Source: Curtobacterium guangdongense
GTDB lineage: Bacteria; Actinomycetota; Actinomycetes; Actinomycetales; Microbacteriaceae
Direction: 5' to 3'
NCBI RefSeq assembly: GCF_049341845.1
Contig: NZ_JBMPIT010000003.1
Location: 124,001-188,000, forward strand
Length of the DNA stretch: 64,000 nucleotides
Below, one piece after another: positions 19,145 through 27,459 of this stretch (its first letter is position 1; each line of letters begins with the position of its first letter). The notes beneath the pieces were generated by a model. It saw only the letters and a list, made by a program, of their open reading frames with translations, was not told the DNA's origin and did no database searches. A program made the translations under genes and the position numbers.

Positions 19145-20098
19145 TCACCACGTGACACCACCGTCACCCGACACCCGCACCGAGTCACCGGCCCACAACC
19201 ACACGTGCTGCCCGGCCCTGGCGATGGTGACCGCCCCGCTGGCGTCGGCATCCGCCGCACAGCCGAGCGCGGTGGCCTCGGTGGTGGCGGTGACCTTCGC
19301 CGCGGGCATGCTCGCGATCTGCACGCCGTCGCACGACGCGATGCCGGTGCGCGCGAGCGTGTAGGTGTTGCCGGCGTCGGCGAGGGACCGGACGCCGTCG
19401 ATCGGCGCAGCGACCCACGCCCCGGTGCCGGATCGCCACTGGACCTCGCCGTCGCAGGTGACGGCGGTCGTGTAGGTGCCCTGGAAGACCTCGATCGGGT
19501 CCGGGCAGGGCGCGTCGACGGTGCCGCTCTTCAGGAGGAGACCGTCGGTCCCGATGGCGGCGCCGGCCGCTCCGTCCGGACCGTCCTTCCACGTGGCACC
19601 GTCGTCCGTGCTGGTGCGGACGGTGGGCGCGCAGTCGTCACCGGTGCCGGCGACGACGGCGACGCCGGTGGTGCTGGCGCGGAGCGCCAGCACGGTGCTC
19701 ACACCGTCACCGAGACCGACGGAGGTCCACGATCTCCCGCCGTCCACGGTGTGCTGCAGCACCGCCTCGTCACCGCCACAGGTCCCACTGGAGGCTCGCC
19801 ATGCCTCCAGACCGTTGGTGGCGGACAGCAGGTGGTGGCCGGGCGTGACCATCGCTGCGGTCCCGCTGGTGGCGGTTGGCTGCGGAGCAGCCGTGCCGGT
19901 CCCTGTCGGGATCGGGGTGCTGGAGAAGGTGGGGATGGGACCGGCGGTGCCGTTCGTCGAAGGCGCGGTGCGCGCGACGGCGAGACCGACCAGGACCACG
20001 TCGATCACCACGAGGGCGACGACGACGATCCCGACCCAGACGAGGGTGCGACGCGAGATCGCTCGGCCGAGGCTGCTGGATCCCCGGCGCGGGCTCAC
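19145..20098 (-). CDS. single-pass membrane protein with Asp-box (BNR/YCF48-like) repeats
   Basis: 317 residues from a GTG preceded by GAGGG. A basic N-terminus and one membrane helix (~residues 18-42) lead through a Pro/Thr/Gly linker to a beta-type ectodomain with at least three Asp-box motifs: TVDGGRSWTSV, STDDGATWKDG and the C-terminal SGDGGVTW. Asp boxes cap beta-propeller blades in sialidases and photosystem assembly factors; no sialidase active site is evident. It lies between the BY-kinase and priming transferase genes, so it is part of the EPS operon. The protein ends abruptly on an Asp box, as if the last blade were missing. Function unknown. Confidence 0.75.
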   Translation of the reverse strand: MSPRRGSSSLGRAISRRTLVWVGIVVVALVVIDVVLVGLAVARTAPSTNGTAGPIPTFSSTPIPTGTGTAAPQPTATSGTAAMVTPGHHLLSATNGLEAWRASSGTCGGDEAVLQHTVDGGRSWTSVGLGDGVSTVLALRASTTGVAVVAGTGDDCAPTVRTSTDDGATWKDGPDGAAGAAIGTDGLLLKSGTVDAPCPDPIEVFQGTYTTAVTCDGEVQWRSGTGAWVAAPIDGVRSLADAGNTYTLARTGIASCDGVQIASMPAAKVTATTEATALGCAADADASGAVTIARAGQHVWLWAGDSVRVSGDGGVTW

Positions 20099-20111
20099 GT
20101 GGAGACCGCCC

Positions 20112-21551
20112 TCACCGCTCCGCCTTCCGGAGCGCTCCGACGCGACCGCGGCGAGCCTGCTTCGGCGGCTTCGGGGCGTCTTCCTCGTCGATGCCGTACC
20201 CGTAGGCGTAGCCGTACCGGCCGTAGCCGTAGGCCCCGGGTCCCCTGGTCGGCATCATCGTCATCACGAAGCCGGCGATCGGGGCCCCGACGTTCTGGAG
20301 CGACTGGACGGCGCCGGCGAGCTGGCCCTTCATGGTCCGTCCGGAGGCCACCACGACGATCGCGCCCGATGCCTTCTTCGACAGGATCGCGGCGTCCGTG
20401 ACGGGGAGCAGCGGCGGGGCGTCGAACAGCACGTAGTCGAACTGCGCCTCGAGGCGCTCGATGAGCAGGCCCATTGCCTGCGAACCGAGGAGCTCGGACG
20501 GGTTCGGCGGGATCTCGCCGGCCGGCAGGACGACCATGTTGCCGCGGCCCCACGGGACGGCGACGTCCTCGAGTGCGGCACGGCCGATGAGGACGTCGGT
20601 CAAACCGGCGCCGCCCTCGAGGTCCATGTACTGGGCGACGCGGGGACGACGCAGGTCGGCGTCGATGAGGATGACCTTGTAGCCGGCGCTGTCGAGGGCG
20701 ATCGCGAGGTTCGCGACGGTGGTGCTCTTGCCCTCGGACTGGACGGACGAGGTCATCACGAACGTGCGGGCGTCGCTGCCGATGTCGACGAACTGCAGGT
20801 TGGTGCGGAGCGTGCGGAAGGACTCGGCCCGGGGGCTGCGCGGGTCGACCTGCACGATGAGCGGCCGCTCCGAAGCCTTGTTGTCGAAGGCGATGCCACC
20901 GACGATCGGCTTGTCGCTGATCTTCTCGATATCCGCCTCGGTGCGCACCCGGTTGTCGAGGGTCTCGCGCAGGACGGCCAGGCCGACACCGAGCGCCAGG
21001 CCGACGAGCAGGCCGAGGACGACGTTGACGGGCACGTTCGGGCTGATCGGGGTGCTCGGGACCTGGGCTTCCTTGACCCGGGTGAGCTTCACCGTGCTGG
21101 CGCCGTTGGCGTCGGTGGCCTCGATGTTCTGCACGACGTTCGTCAGGCTCTGCGAGGTCGCGTTCGCGATGTCGGCGGCCTGGACGGGGTCGGTCTCGTT
21201 GACGGTGATGGCGATGAGCGTGGTGTTCGTCGGGGCATCGGCGGTGACGAGCTTCGCGAGCTCGTCCGCGCTCATGTCGAGCTTCAGGCTCGAGATCACC
21301 GGCAGCAGGACGATCGGTGTCGTGACGAGGTTCGAGTACGTCAGGACCCGCTGCTGCGTGAAGGTGTTGCCCTGTGCGAGGTCGCTCGCGCTGCCGCTCG
21401 TCTGCGTGGAGACGAACACCTGGGCCGAGGCGGAGTAGACCGGCTTCTTGAGCACCGAGAAGCCGGCAGCGGCGGCGACGCCGACCAGCGCCAGCACCAG
21501 GATGAGCACCCATCCCTTGCGCAGCACCGTGATGTAGTCGCGTAGCTCCAC
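20112..21551 (-). CDS. polysaccharide co-polymerase/BY-kinase fusion (Wzz domain plus tyrosine autokinase)
   Basis: 479 residues from a GTG preceded by AGGGGAAAGG. ELRDYITVLRKGW opens a Wzz domain with membrane helices at ~15-35 and ~175-200. The kinase half has the Walker A-type SSVQSEGKSTTVANLA, A-prime VILIDADLRRPR, and Walker B VLFDAPPLLPVTDA. The tail AYGYGRYGYAYGYG holds six tyrosines, the autophosphorylated cluster of BY-kinases. Such proteins set chain length and switch polymerisation through cycles of phosphorylation. This is the first gene of the leftward EPS operon, 160 bp from the divergent CPBP gene. A low-molecular-weight phosphatase gene at 27572-28129 could be its partner, although it is 6 kb away. 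Confidence 0.93.
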   Translation of the reverse strand: MELRDYITVLRKGWVLILVLALVGVAAAAGFSVLKKPVYSASAQVFVSTQTSGSASDLAQGNTFTQQRVLTYSNLVTTPIVLLPVISSLKLDMSADELAKLVTADAPTNTTLIAITVNETDPVQAADIANATSQSLTNVVQNIEATDANGASTVKLTRVKEAQVPSTPISPNVPVNVVLGLLVGLALGVGLAVLRETLDNRVRTEADIEKISDKPIVGGIAFDNKASERPLIVQVDPRSPRAESFRTLRTNLQFVDIGSDARTFVMTSSVQSEGKSTTVANLAIALDSAGYKVILIDADLRRPRVAQYMDLEGGAGLTDVLIGRAALEDVAVPWGRGNMVVLPAGEIPPNPSELLGSQAMGLLIERLEAQFDYVLFDAPPLLPVTDAAILSKKASGAIVVVASGRTMKGQLAGAVQSLQNVGAPIAGFVMTMMPTRGPGAYGYGRYGYAYGYGIDEEDAPKPPKQARRGRVGALRKAER

Positions 21552-21711
21552 GCGCCTGCCTTTCCCCTGGAGATCGCCGGCCGTCGCGGTGTCCCGTCGC
21601 GAGCGAGCCGGGATTCTCCCAGCATTCGGCAGGGAAATACTGCCACACGCATGAGTCGCACTCGTGTCGGCTCGTGGTCGCACCGCGTTCCGTGTCCCGT
21701 ACGGTGACACC

Positions 21712-22416
21712 ATGCAGCCCGAACCGGATGTCCAGGCACCCGCGCGGGACCGCACGCTCATCGTCGTGTTCATCGCGATCGTCGTCGCGGTGGTCCTGAC
21801 GCGGATCGTTGGTGCTGTCGCACGAACTGGGGGTCTGCCGAGCCCGGTCGCGCAGGTGCTGGCGAGCGATCTCGCCGTGTGGGTGCCGCTCGTGATCGGA
21901 GCGGTCGTCGCCCTGCGAGGGACGCGTGCCGTCCGCCCGCTCTTCCGGCTCGACCTGGCCGACGTGGTCGCGGCGATCGGCATCGTGGTCGTCTGCCGGG
22001 CCGTGGACGCCGGGATGTCGCTGTCGTTCTTCGGGACGACCGGCCTCACTCCGGCGCCAACCCTCGGGAACCTCTCCGTGGTCCTCCTGCTGGTGGCGGC
22101 GATCGGCACCTGCATCGTGAGCCCGGTCGTCGAGGAGCTCGTGTTCCGCGGGATCCTGCAGCGCCGACTCGCTGACGCGCTCACACCGCGGACGCGGTTC
22201 CTGGCGGTGGTCGTGACGGCGTTCGTGTTCGCGATCGTGCACGTGGTGATCGGTGCGGGCGGATCCACCCTCGGCGGCTTCGAGGTCTTCGTCACGACGT
22301 TCCTGCTCGGGCTGCTCACCGGCACGCTGGTGGCGATGACGGACCGGATCGGTGGAGCGATCCTGGCGCACGCCGTGTTCAACGCCGTGGCGGTCGTCGC
22401 CACCTGGCCGCGCTGA
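21712..22416 (+). CDS. CPBP family intramembrane metalloprotease (Abi/CAAX-like)
   Basis: 234 residues with about seven membrane helices. The three family motifs are visible in order: VVEELVFRGILQRRL (EExxxR), FVFAIVHVV (FxxxH) and ILAHAVFNAVAVV (HxxxN/B). Members act as intramembrane proteases, and some give bacteriocin self-immunity. The ATG at 21712 follows GTACGGTGACACC with no clear ribosome binding site, so translation may be leaderless. It is divergent from the EPS operon; a functional link is not evident. Confidence 0.88.
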   Translation: MQPEPDVQAPARDRTLIVVFIAIVVAVVLTRIVGAVARTGGLPSPVAQVLASDLAVWVPLVIGAVVALRGTRAVRPLFRLDLADVVAAIGIVVVCRAVDAGMSLSFFGTTGLTPAPTLGNLSVVLLLVAAIGTCIVSPVVEELVFRGILQRRLADALTPRTRFLAVVVTAFVFAIVHVVIGAGGSTLGGFEVFVTTFLLGLLTGTLVAMTDRIGGAILAHAVFNAVAVVATWPR

Positions 22417-22419
22417 TCG

Positions 22420-22510
22420 CCCCGTATTCTGGGGGTGCTGCGGCCCGGTGTCGCGACCTAGCGTTGATCGCGAGGACTCCGAACACCAGGTGTGTCCCGA
22501 ACCAGGACAC
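22420..22510 (+). promoter_or_regulatory. two inverted repeats upstream of the SpoIIE-type phosphatase gene
   Basis: CCCC (22420-22423) N7 GGGGG (22431-22435) follows the CPBP stop and could be a weak terminator or operator. GTGTCC (22492-22497) N7 GGACAC (22505-22510) is a perfect inverted repeat 40 bp before the phosphatase start, with CGAACCA as spacer. Either could be a regulator site; there is no direct evidence. Confidence 0.3.
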
Positions 22511-22549
22511 GACGGGCCCGGGATCAGGGCTGTGAGCGGAGGCGGCCCC

Positions 22550-23857
22550 ATGCACACGACGACCCGGTTCCGGCAGCGCTGGTCGCTCAGCCCGCTCATG
22601 AAGCAGGCCCCGCTCGCCCTCCTCGTCGCGATGGCGACCGTCCTCTCCCTGACGCTCCCCGAGCTCAGGGTGACCGACGAGGGCGGGCTGTTCGCCGCGA
22701 TCGCGTTGACGATCGTCGCCACGCTCTGGTCCGCGGTGGTCGGCGTCCGCGGCGGCTCGAACTCGCCGCTGGTCAACATCGTGCCGGCGATCGACTTCCT
22801 CGCGCTCGGGTTGTTGCGCTGGTCCACCGGTTCGTCGACGTCGGTGTTCACCGCGCTCGTCGTGCTCCCCGTGGTGTGGCTCGCCGCGCAGGAGGGCCGG
22901 CGATTCATCCTGTACTCCGCGCTCGGCACGGCGGTCGTGATCCTGACGCCGTTCCTCTTCGGTGGCGGCGCCGCCGACCCCACCACCGAGTTCGTCCGGC
23001 TCGGCGTGGTGCTCATCGCGTACGGCACGCTCGCGATCGTGGTCAACCAGCTCAGCCGCCTGCACGGCGCGCAGCTCCGGCGGTCGCGCGACCGGGAGGC
23101 AGTGGTCCAGGCCGAGATCGAGCGGGCTGCCGAGATCCAGCGTTCGCTGCTCCCCCGGTCGGTCGGGCAGGTCCCGGGTTACCGCGTGGCCGGGACGTGC
23201 CTGCCCGCCAGGAGCGTCGGCGGCGACTTCCTGGACTGGTACGAGACGGACGGCGGGCTCACGCTGACGCTCGGCGACGTGATGGGCAAGGGCGTCGGCT
23301 CCGCGCTCCTCGCGGCCGCGGTCCGCGCCGTGCTGCGCAGCGCCCGCACCGAACCGGATCCCGCTGCTGCGGTGCACCGGGCATCGCAGGGCCTCGCGGT
23401 CGATCCAGACCATGTGGAGACGACGGCCGGCTTCACGACGCTGTTCCATGCCCGGATCGACGGTGACGTGCTGCGGTGGGTCGACGCCGGCCACGGGCTG
23501 ACGGTGATCGCGCGGCGGGACGGTTCGGCGGAGCGGCTCGCGTCTTCGTACCTGCCGATCGGCCTGGGGCTCGAGGAGGTGTGGACGACGGCGGAGACCC
23601 GACTCGGACCGGACGACGTGCTGGTGTGCATCAGCGACGGCGTGCTCGACCTGTTCGGTGGTGAGCTCGACACGATCGACCGCGTCGCCGCGATCGCACG
23701 CGAGGACACCAGCCCCGGAGCGATCGTCGAGCGCCTCATCGCACTCGCCCGGTCGATGGACCACGACGACGACGTCACCGTGGTGGCGCTGCGACGGGAT
23801 GCCGTCGCAGTGGCACCGGAGCGGACCGGCGCGACGGGGCAGCTCGTCAGCGCATAG
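22550..23857 (+). CDS. membrane-bound PP2C-type (SpoIIE) protein serine/threonine phosphatase
   Basis: 435 residues. About five membrane helices fill residues 15-165, then a short helical linker (QAEIERAAEIQRSLLPR) leads into a SpoIIE/RsbU PPM domain with SVGGDFLDWYE, TLGDVMGKGVGSALLAA, DAGHGL, VCISDGVLDLFGG and DHDDDVTVVAL, including the metal-binding aspartates. These phosphatases usually act on anti-sigma-factor antagonists. No sensor domain other than the membrane part is present, and no partner gene lies next to it. The ATG at 22550 is preceded by GGAGGCG. Confidence 0.9.
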   Translation: MHTTTRFRQRWSLSPLMKQAPLALLVAMATVLSLTLPELRVTDEGGLFAAIALTIVATLWSAVVGVRGGSNSPLVNIVPAIDFLALGLLRWSTGSSTSVFTALVVLPVVWLAAQEGRRFILYSALGTAVVILTPFLFGGGAADPTTEFVRLGVVLIAYGTLAIVVNQLSRLHGAQLRRSRDREAVVQAEIERAAEIQRSLLPRSVGQVPGYRVAGTCLPARSVGGDFLDWYETDGGLTLTLGDVMGKGVGSALLAAAVRAVLRSARTEPDPAAAVHRASQGLAVDPDHVETTAGFTTLFHARIDGDVLRWVDAGHGLTVIARRDGSAERLASSYLPIGLGLEEVWTTAETRLGPDDVLVCISDGVLDLFGGELDTIDRVAAIAREDTSPGAIVERLIALARSMDHDDDVTVVALRRDAVAVAPERTGATGQLVSA

Positions 23858-23932
23858 CGGTCAGTTCGAGGTCGGTGCTGCGCGGCCGGCTCGAGGTCGG
23901 TGCGGCGCGGTCAGCTCGAGGTCGGTGCGACT
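23858..23932. repeat. three tandem copies of a 25-bp unit
   Basis: The core TCGAGGTCGGTG recurs at 23866, 23891 and 23916, exactly 25 bp apart, within a unit like CGGTCAGTTCGAGGTCGGTG plus CTGCG. The array fills the whole gap between the phosphatase stop and the stop of the convergent small gene. No hairpin terminator is evident in it. Confidence 0.7.
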
Positions 23933-24260
23933 ACCGGGCCGCGCGGATGACGTCCGGCAGCACCCGGCTGAGGCGGTCGGCGAGTGCGGCCTTGGCCTCG
24001 TCGAGCGTGCGGTAGTCGCCGACGTACTGCCCGAAGGTGTCGGACACGAAGTAGTGCGCGCCCTGCTGGTCGACGGTGCCGCCGTAGTACCCGCCGTAGT
24101 TCGCGGCCCACAGGCCGGTGTCCGGGCGCGACCAGATGATGCGCGCCTGGGTCGGGGTCGACGGCGTGACGACCTCTGCTTCGATCGCGGTGATGACCTC
24201 GATCGTCTCGGTGTCCAGCTTCGCCTCGGTGTCGGGGCGGTGGGACTCGGCGATGCTCAT
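23931..24260 (-). CDS. small protein of unknown function, paralogue of the next gene
   Basis: 109 residues, no signal peptide or membrane helix. The start at 24260 has AGGAAGG six bases upstream. It shares with the neighbouring gene an N-terminal LDTxTxxxIxxxEAExV segment, a central NYGGYYGGTVD motif and a C-terminal SDTFGxxVGxxxxLxxAxxxLADxLxxxLPxVIR stretch, roughly 40% alike by eye. The centre is rich in Gly and Tyr; the C-terminal third looks helical. I do not recognise the family. Gene order suggests it is co-transcribed behind its paralogue (41 bp gap). Confidence 0.75.
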   Translation of the reverse strand: MSIAESHRPDTEAKLDTETIEVITAIEAEVVTPSTPTQARIIWSRPDTGLWAANYGGYYGGTVDQQGAHYFVSDTFGQYVGDYRTLDEAKAALADRLSRVLPDVIRAAR

Positions 24261-24301
24261 GGTTCCTTCCTCAGGACGTACAGGGGTGTGGTGCTCTTTG
24301 A

Positions 24302-24634
24302 CTAGTCGACCGGGCGGATGACCGGCGGCAGCATGATGTGCAGCTGGTCGGCGAGGTGGCCCTGGGCGTCTTCGAGCGAGGTGAACTCGCCCACGACGAG
24401 GCCGAACGTGTCGGAGGCGACGTAGCGGCCGTCGCGCTTGTCGACCGAACCGCCGAAGTAGCCGCCGTAGTTGGCGATCCACTCGCCGGCGTCTTCCTGC
24501 GTCCAGGTGAGCTTGGCGCGAGCCGGCCGCGAGGCACTGACGGTCTCGGCTTCGAGGACGGCGATCGTGTCGACGGTGTCGGTGTCGAGGGTCACGTCAC
24601 GCTGCGTCTTCGTGCTGCTGTCGGTCATGCTCAT
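24302..24634 (-). CDS. small protein of unknown function, paralogue of the previous gene
   Basis: 110 residues, cytoplasmic by sequence. The ATG at 24634 follows ACAGGAG; a second ATG two codons on is possible. Motifs shared with its neighbour are LDTDTVDTIAVLEAETV, NYGGYFGGSVD and SDTFGLVVGEF...HLADQLHIMLPPVIR. The TWTQEDAGEWIA stretch before the Gly/Tyr motif has a counterpart in the partner (WSRPDTGLWAA). No known domain recognised. Upstream DNA has two GTTCCGGGGTACA-type elements similar to those near the large surface protein genes. Confidence 0.75.
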   Translation of the reverse strand: MSMTDSSTKTQRDVTLDTDTVDTIAVLEAETVSASRPARAKLTWTQEDAGEWIANYGGYFGGSVDKRDGRYVASDTFGLVVGEFTSLEDAQGHLADQLHIMLPPVIRPVD

Positions 24635-24649
24635 CGCGCTGCTCCTGTC

Positions 24650-24819
24650 ACGTTCCGGGGTACATCCTGCGGTCCTCAAACCGTATGGCGCCGGCCCATC
24701 CGCTCGCCAGCTGCCCCCGTCGATTCACGGGTTCTGTTCATGCGGACCATCGTCAGTTCCCGGATTCGCGGGACGGTGCGACGCGTTTCCGGGGTACACG
24801 TCCCCCACCGGGGTACTCG
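24650..24819 (-). promoter_or_regulatory. upstream region of the paralogous small genes with GTTCCGGGGTAC elements
   Basis: CGTTCCGGGGTACA lies at 24651-24664, overlapping the leader, and CGTTTCCGGGGTACACG at 24784-24800 is followed directly by TCCCCCACCGGGGTAC (24801-24815), a CCCC N3-4 GGGG inverted repeat. TACGGT (minus, from CCGTA at 24681) could be a -10 box. The rest of 24635-24871 shows no gene. Confidence 0.35.
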
Positions 24820-24871
24820 CTCAGCGGACAGTCCACCGGGTCATCGGACCGGGCGCGATCCCGTCGCCTGG

Positions 24872-25297
24872 TCACGCATCATCGACAGACCGCCGGTACC
24901 GCTCGATCTCCGCATCGATCGCCCGCCGGGGGATGTACCGCTCCGCGAAGACCGCGGTCGCCGCACCGAAGGACAGGAGCACGATGCCGATCACCAGTCC
25001 GAGGAGCACGCCGTCCCGGTGCCAGGTGTCCGGCCAGAGCGCTGGGAGCACCAGCCCGAGTCCGATGAAGGTGACGGTGTACACGACCGTGAGGAGCCAG
25101 TGGGGTGCACGCCGCGGGAAGACCTGTCGAACCCGACGCTCGGCGACCACCACGAACACCCAGGCCGTGGCGACCCACAAGGTCGTCGGCATCCACCGGC
25201 CCACGAGTACCAAGACGCCGAACGTGACGACGATCCCGGCGGCGCACCAGCACAGCCAGGTCACGGTCCCGGCCCTGGCTCCGCGACGTCCGGTCAT
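24872..25297 (-). CDS. four-helix membrane protein of unknown function
   Basis: 141 residues with about four hydrophobic segments (WLCWCAAGIVVTFGVLVLV, TLWVATAWVFVVVAE, WLLTVVYTVTFIGLGLVLP, GVLLGLVIGIVLLSFGAA), then a basic/acidic tail AERYIPRRAIDAEIERYRRS. No family recognised. The ATG at 25297 overlaps the stop of the AraC regulator gene (ATGA), so the two are co-translated. A role together with the regulator and the divergent transporter is possible but not shown. Confidence 0.7.
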   Translation of the reverse strand: MTGRRGARAGTVTWLCWCAAGIVVTFGVLVLVGRWMPTTLWVATAWVFVVVAERRVRQVFPRRAPHWLLTVVYTVTFIGLGLVLPALWPDTWHRDGVLLGLVIGIVLLSFGAATAVFAERYIPRRAIDAEIERYRRSVDDA

Positions 25298-26085
25298 GCG
25301 CCGATCATCCCCACGTCTCGACGGTACGCCCCGGGGGTCATGCCGACCAGCGGGGAGAACTGCTCGATGCACTGGCTCGTCGTCGCCCAGCCGCACGCCG
25401 CCGCGGTGTCCGTCACCGACCACCCCTGCGCGAGCAGCACCAGCGCCCGGTGCACCCGGAGCTGCAGCCGCCACTGCCGGTACCCCATGCCCGTCTCGTC
25501 GCGGAACAGTCGTGTCAGCGTCCGCTCCCCGACGCCCGTCTGCCGCGCCAGGGCACCGAGCGACCACGGCGTGCTCAGGTCGCGTTCGACCAGGGCGACG
25601 ACGCGGCGCAGCCGCACGTCGTGCGCCTCCGGCAGGTGCAGCGGCTGCTCCGGCGCGGACGCGACCTCGTCCACGATGACCGCCCGCAGGTGTGAACGCG
25701 CCGTCTCGGAACGCGGCACCTGCGCGGTGGCGGCGAGCAGGGCCTCCCGTGCGAGCGGGGTGACCGCCAGGACCGCGGGCCCGGACGGCAGGGACGCGGC
25801 CGCGTCCGCGTCGAGGTACACGACGCGCATGTCGGTCTCCCCGTGGGCGCGGTGCCGGTGCTCGGCGCCGGCCGGCACCCACGCGACGCGGTTGGGCGGG
25901 CCGATCCAGGCGCCGTCGTCGGTGATGAGCGACAGGACGCCGCTGGCGGCATGCACCAGGTGGCCGCGGGTGTGCGTGTGCGGGGTGGTCGTCTCCGCGT
26001 GGTCGAAGTGGAACGCCGCCTCGGCCCGGTCGTCGGTCAGCCGGACGTCGATCACCTGATCGGCAGGGAGGCGGGTTTTCGACAT
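25294..26085 (-). CDS. AraC family transcriptional regulator with N-terminal cupin
   Basis: 263 residues. A cupin-like ligand domain (HFDHAETTTPHTHTRGHLVH, VAWVPAGAEHRHRAHG) precedes two helix-turn-helix units: WSLGALARQTGVGERTLTRLFR and VTDTAAACGWATTSQCIEQF, ending SPLVGMTPGAYRR as in the family. The start at 26085 is 54 bp from the divergent MFS gene, the classical arrangement of a regulator with the transporter it controls. The ligand is unknown. Confidence 0.9.
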   Translation of the reverse strand: MSKTRLPADQVIDVRLTDDRAEAAFHFDHAETTTPHTHTRGHLVHAASGVLSLITDDGAWIGPPNRVAWVPAGAEHRHRAHGETDMRVVYLDADAAASLPSGPAVLAVTPLAREALLAATAQVPRSETARSHLRAVIVDEVASAPEQPLHLPEAHDVRLRRVVALVERDLSTPWSLGALARQTGVGERTLTRLFRDETGMGYRQWRLQLRVHRALVLLAQGWSVTDTAAACGWATTSQCIEQFSPLVGMTPGAYRRDVGMIGA

Positions 26086-26139
26086 CAAACGGCAGTGTAC
26101 GTGTTCCGGGCAAGGGGCGGCGGGTGGTCGGATGATGGC

Positions 26140-27408
26140 ATGACCTCGACCGCTTCCGTCCCGCTCCCCGTGACCGTGCCTCCGCCCGCGCGGCGCCGTC
26201 GGGTGCTCGCCGCCTGGTACGTCGGCGCTGGGCTGCTGCTCATCGCGATCAACCTGCGCATGGGCGTCGCCTCGGTCGGGCCGGTGCTGACCGCCGTCGA
26301 GCGGTCGCTGCACCTCACCCCGTCGGCGGCGAGCCTGCTCACCACGATCCCGGTGTTCGCGTTCGGGGCGTTCGCGTTCCTGACGCCCGTGCTGACCAGG
26401 CGGGTGGGGCTGCACCGGCTGCTCGGACTCACGATGGCGGTGCTCGCGCTCGGCATCGCGCTCCGATTCGAGCCGCAGGGGTGGGCGCTGTACGGCGGAA
26501 CGGTGCTCGCGGGGGCGGCGATCGCGGTCGCGAACGTGCTCATGCCGGCCGCGATCAAGAGCGACTTCGCCCACCGGGTCGGGCTGATGATGGGGCTCTA
26601 CTCGACGATGCTGTTCCTCAGTGCCGCGGTCGCGTCGGCCACGGTCGTGCCCCTCATGGCGGCGTTCGGCGGGTCGTGGCGACCGGCGTTGGCGTTCTGG
26701 GCGCTCCCCGCGGTGCTGGCGTTCCTGGTGTGGCTACCGCGTGCGCTGCAGAACCCGGGGCACGTGCGCGTCGCAGGACAGACCCGCGCGGCCGATGCTC
26801 CGTCCGAGGCCGGCGAGCCCCGGATGACGGCACTCCTCCGCGATCCGGTGGCGATCGCCGTGACGGGGTTCATGGGGTTGCAGAGCCTGTCGTACTACGC
26901 GTTCTTGACCTGGGCACCGACGGTGTTGCAGGACGCCGGCGTCTCCGCGCACACGGCGGGGCTGATGCTGGCGTACTCGAGCCTGCCCGGGATCCTCACG
27001 GGCATCGCGGGGCCGGCGATCGCCCGGCGCATCCGGCCGTCGTGGGTGCCGGTGCTCGTGGTCGTCGTGCTCTGCATGGCGGGGTTCGTCGGGCTCGCGG
27101 TCGCACCGGCCACGGGGGCATGGGTGTGGATGACGCTGCTCGGCCTCGGGCAGGGCGGGGCGATCAGCCTGTCGCTCAGCTACATCGTGTGGCGCTCCCC
27201 CGATGCCAGGCACACGGCGCACGTGTCGACGATGGCGCAGGGCATCGGGTACCTGCTCGCCGGGCTCGGGCCGCTCGGGATCGGGCTGCTGCACACCGCG
27301 ACGGGCGGGTGGACGGTGCCCATCGGGGTGCTGCTGGCGCTGCTCGTCGTCCAGGGGTTCGCCGGCGCTGCCGCCAGCCGCGACCGCCACGTGCTCGCCC
27401 GCCACTGA
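26140..27408 (+). CDS. MFS transporter, CynX/NimT family
   Basis: 422 residues with about twelve membrane helices. LLLIAINLRMGVASVGPVL at the N-terminus and the inner motifs GAGLLLIAINLR and AGAAIAVANVLMPAAIKSDF are typical of CynX/NimT transporters (cyanate and 2-nitroimidazole exporters). The proline-rich leader MTSTASVPLPVTVPPP is cytoplasmic. It shares a 54-bp divergent promoter region with the AraC gene and converges on the LMW-PTP gene. An efflux role is inferred from the family. Confidence 0.9.
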   Translation: MTSTASVPLPVTVPPPARRRRVLAAWYVGAGLLLIAINLRMGVASVGPVLTAVERSLHLTPSAASLLTTIPVFAFGAFAFLTPVLTRRVGLHRLLGLTMAVLALGIALRFEPQGWALYGGTVLAGAAIAVANVLMPAAIKSDFAHRVGLMMGLYSTMLFLSAAVASATVVPLMAAFGGSWRPALAFWALPAVLAFLVWLPRALQNPGHVRVAGQTRAADAPSEAGEPRMTALLRDPVAIAVTGFMGLQSLSYYAFLTWAPTVLQDAGVSAHTAGLMLAYSSLPGILTGIAGPAIARRIRPSWVPVLVVVVLCMAGFVGLAVAPATGAWVWMTLLGLGQGGAISLSLSYIVWRSPDARHTAHVSTMAQGIGYLLAGLGPLGIGLLHTATGGWTVPIGVLLALLVVQGFAGAAASRDRHVLARH

Positions 27409-27459
27409 GCGCGCGGTGTCGAGCGCGCGCCAAGTCGAGCGCGAGCGGCCCCGCACGGC

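Noticed and set aside
20095..23046. Long minus-strand frame spanning the BY-kinase and the divergent CPBP gene
   Set aside because: It lies in another frame from the kinase and reads as a His/Arg-rich shadow; the kinase start at 21551 is supported by a ribosome binding site.
23931..24634. Ribosomally made peptide precursors (lanthipeptide or microviridin type)
   Set aside because: No modifying enzyme, protease or exporter gene lies next to them, the conserved C-terminal part lacks a Cys/Ser/Thr-rich core, and their length is high for such precursors.
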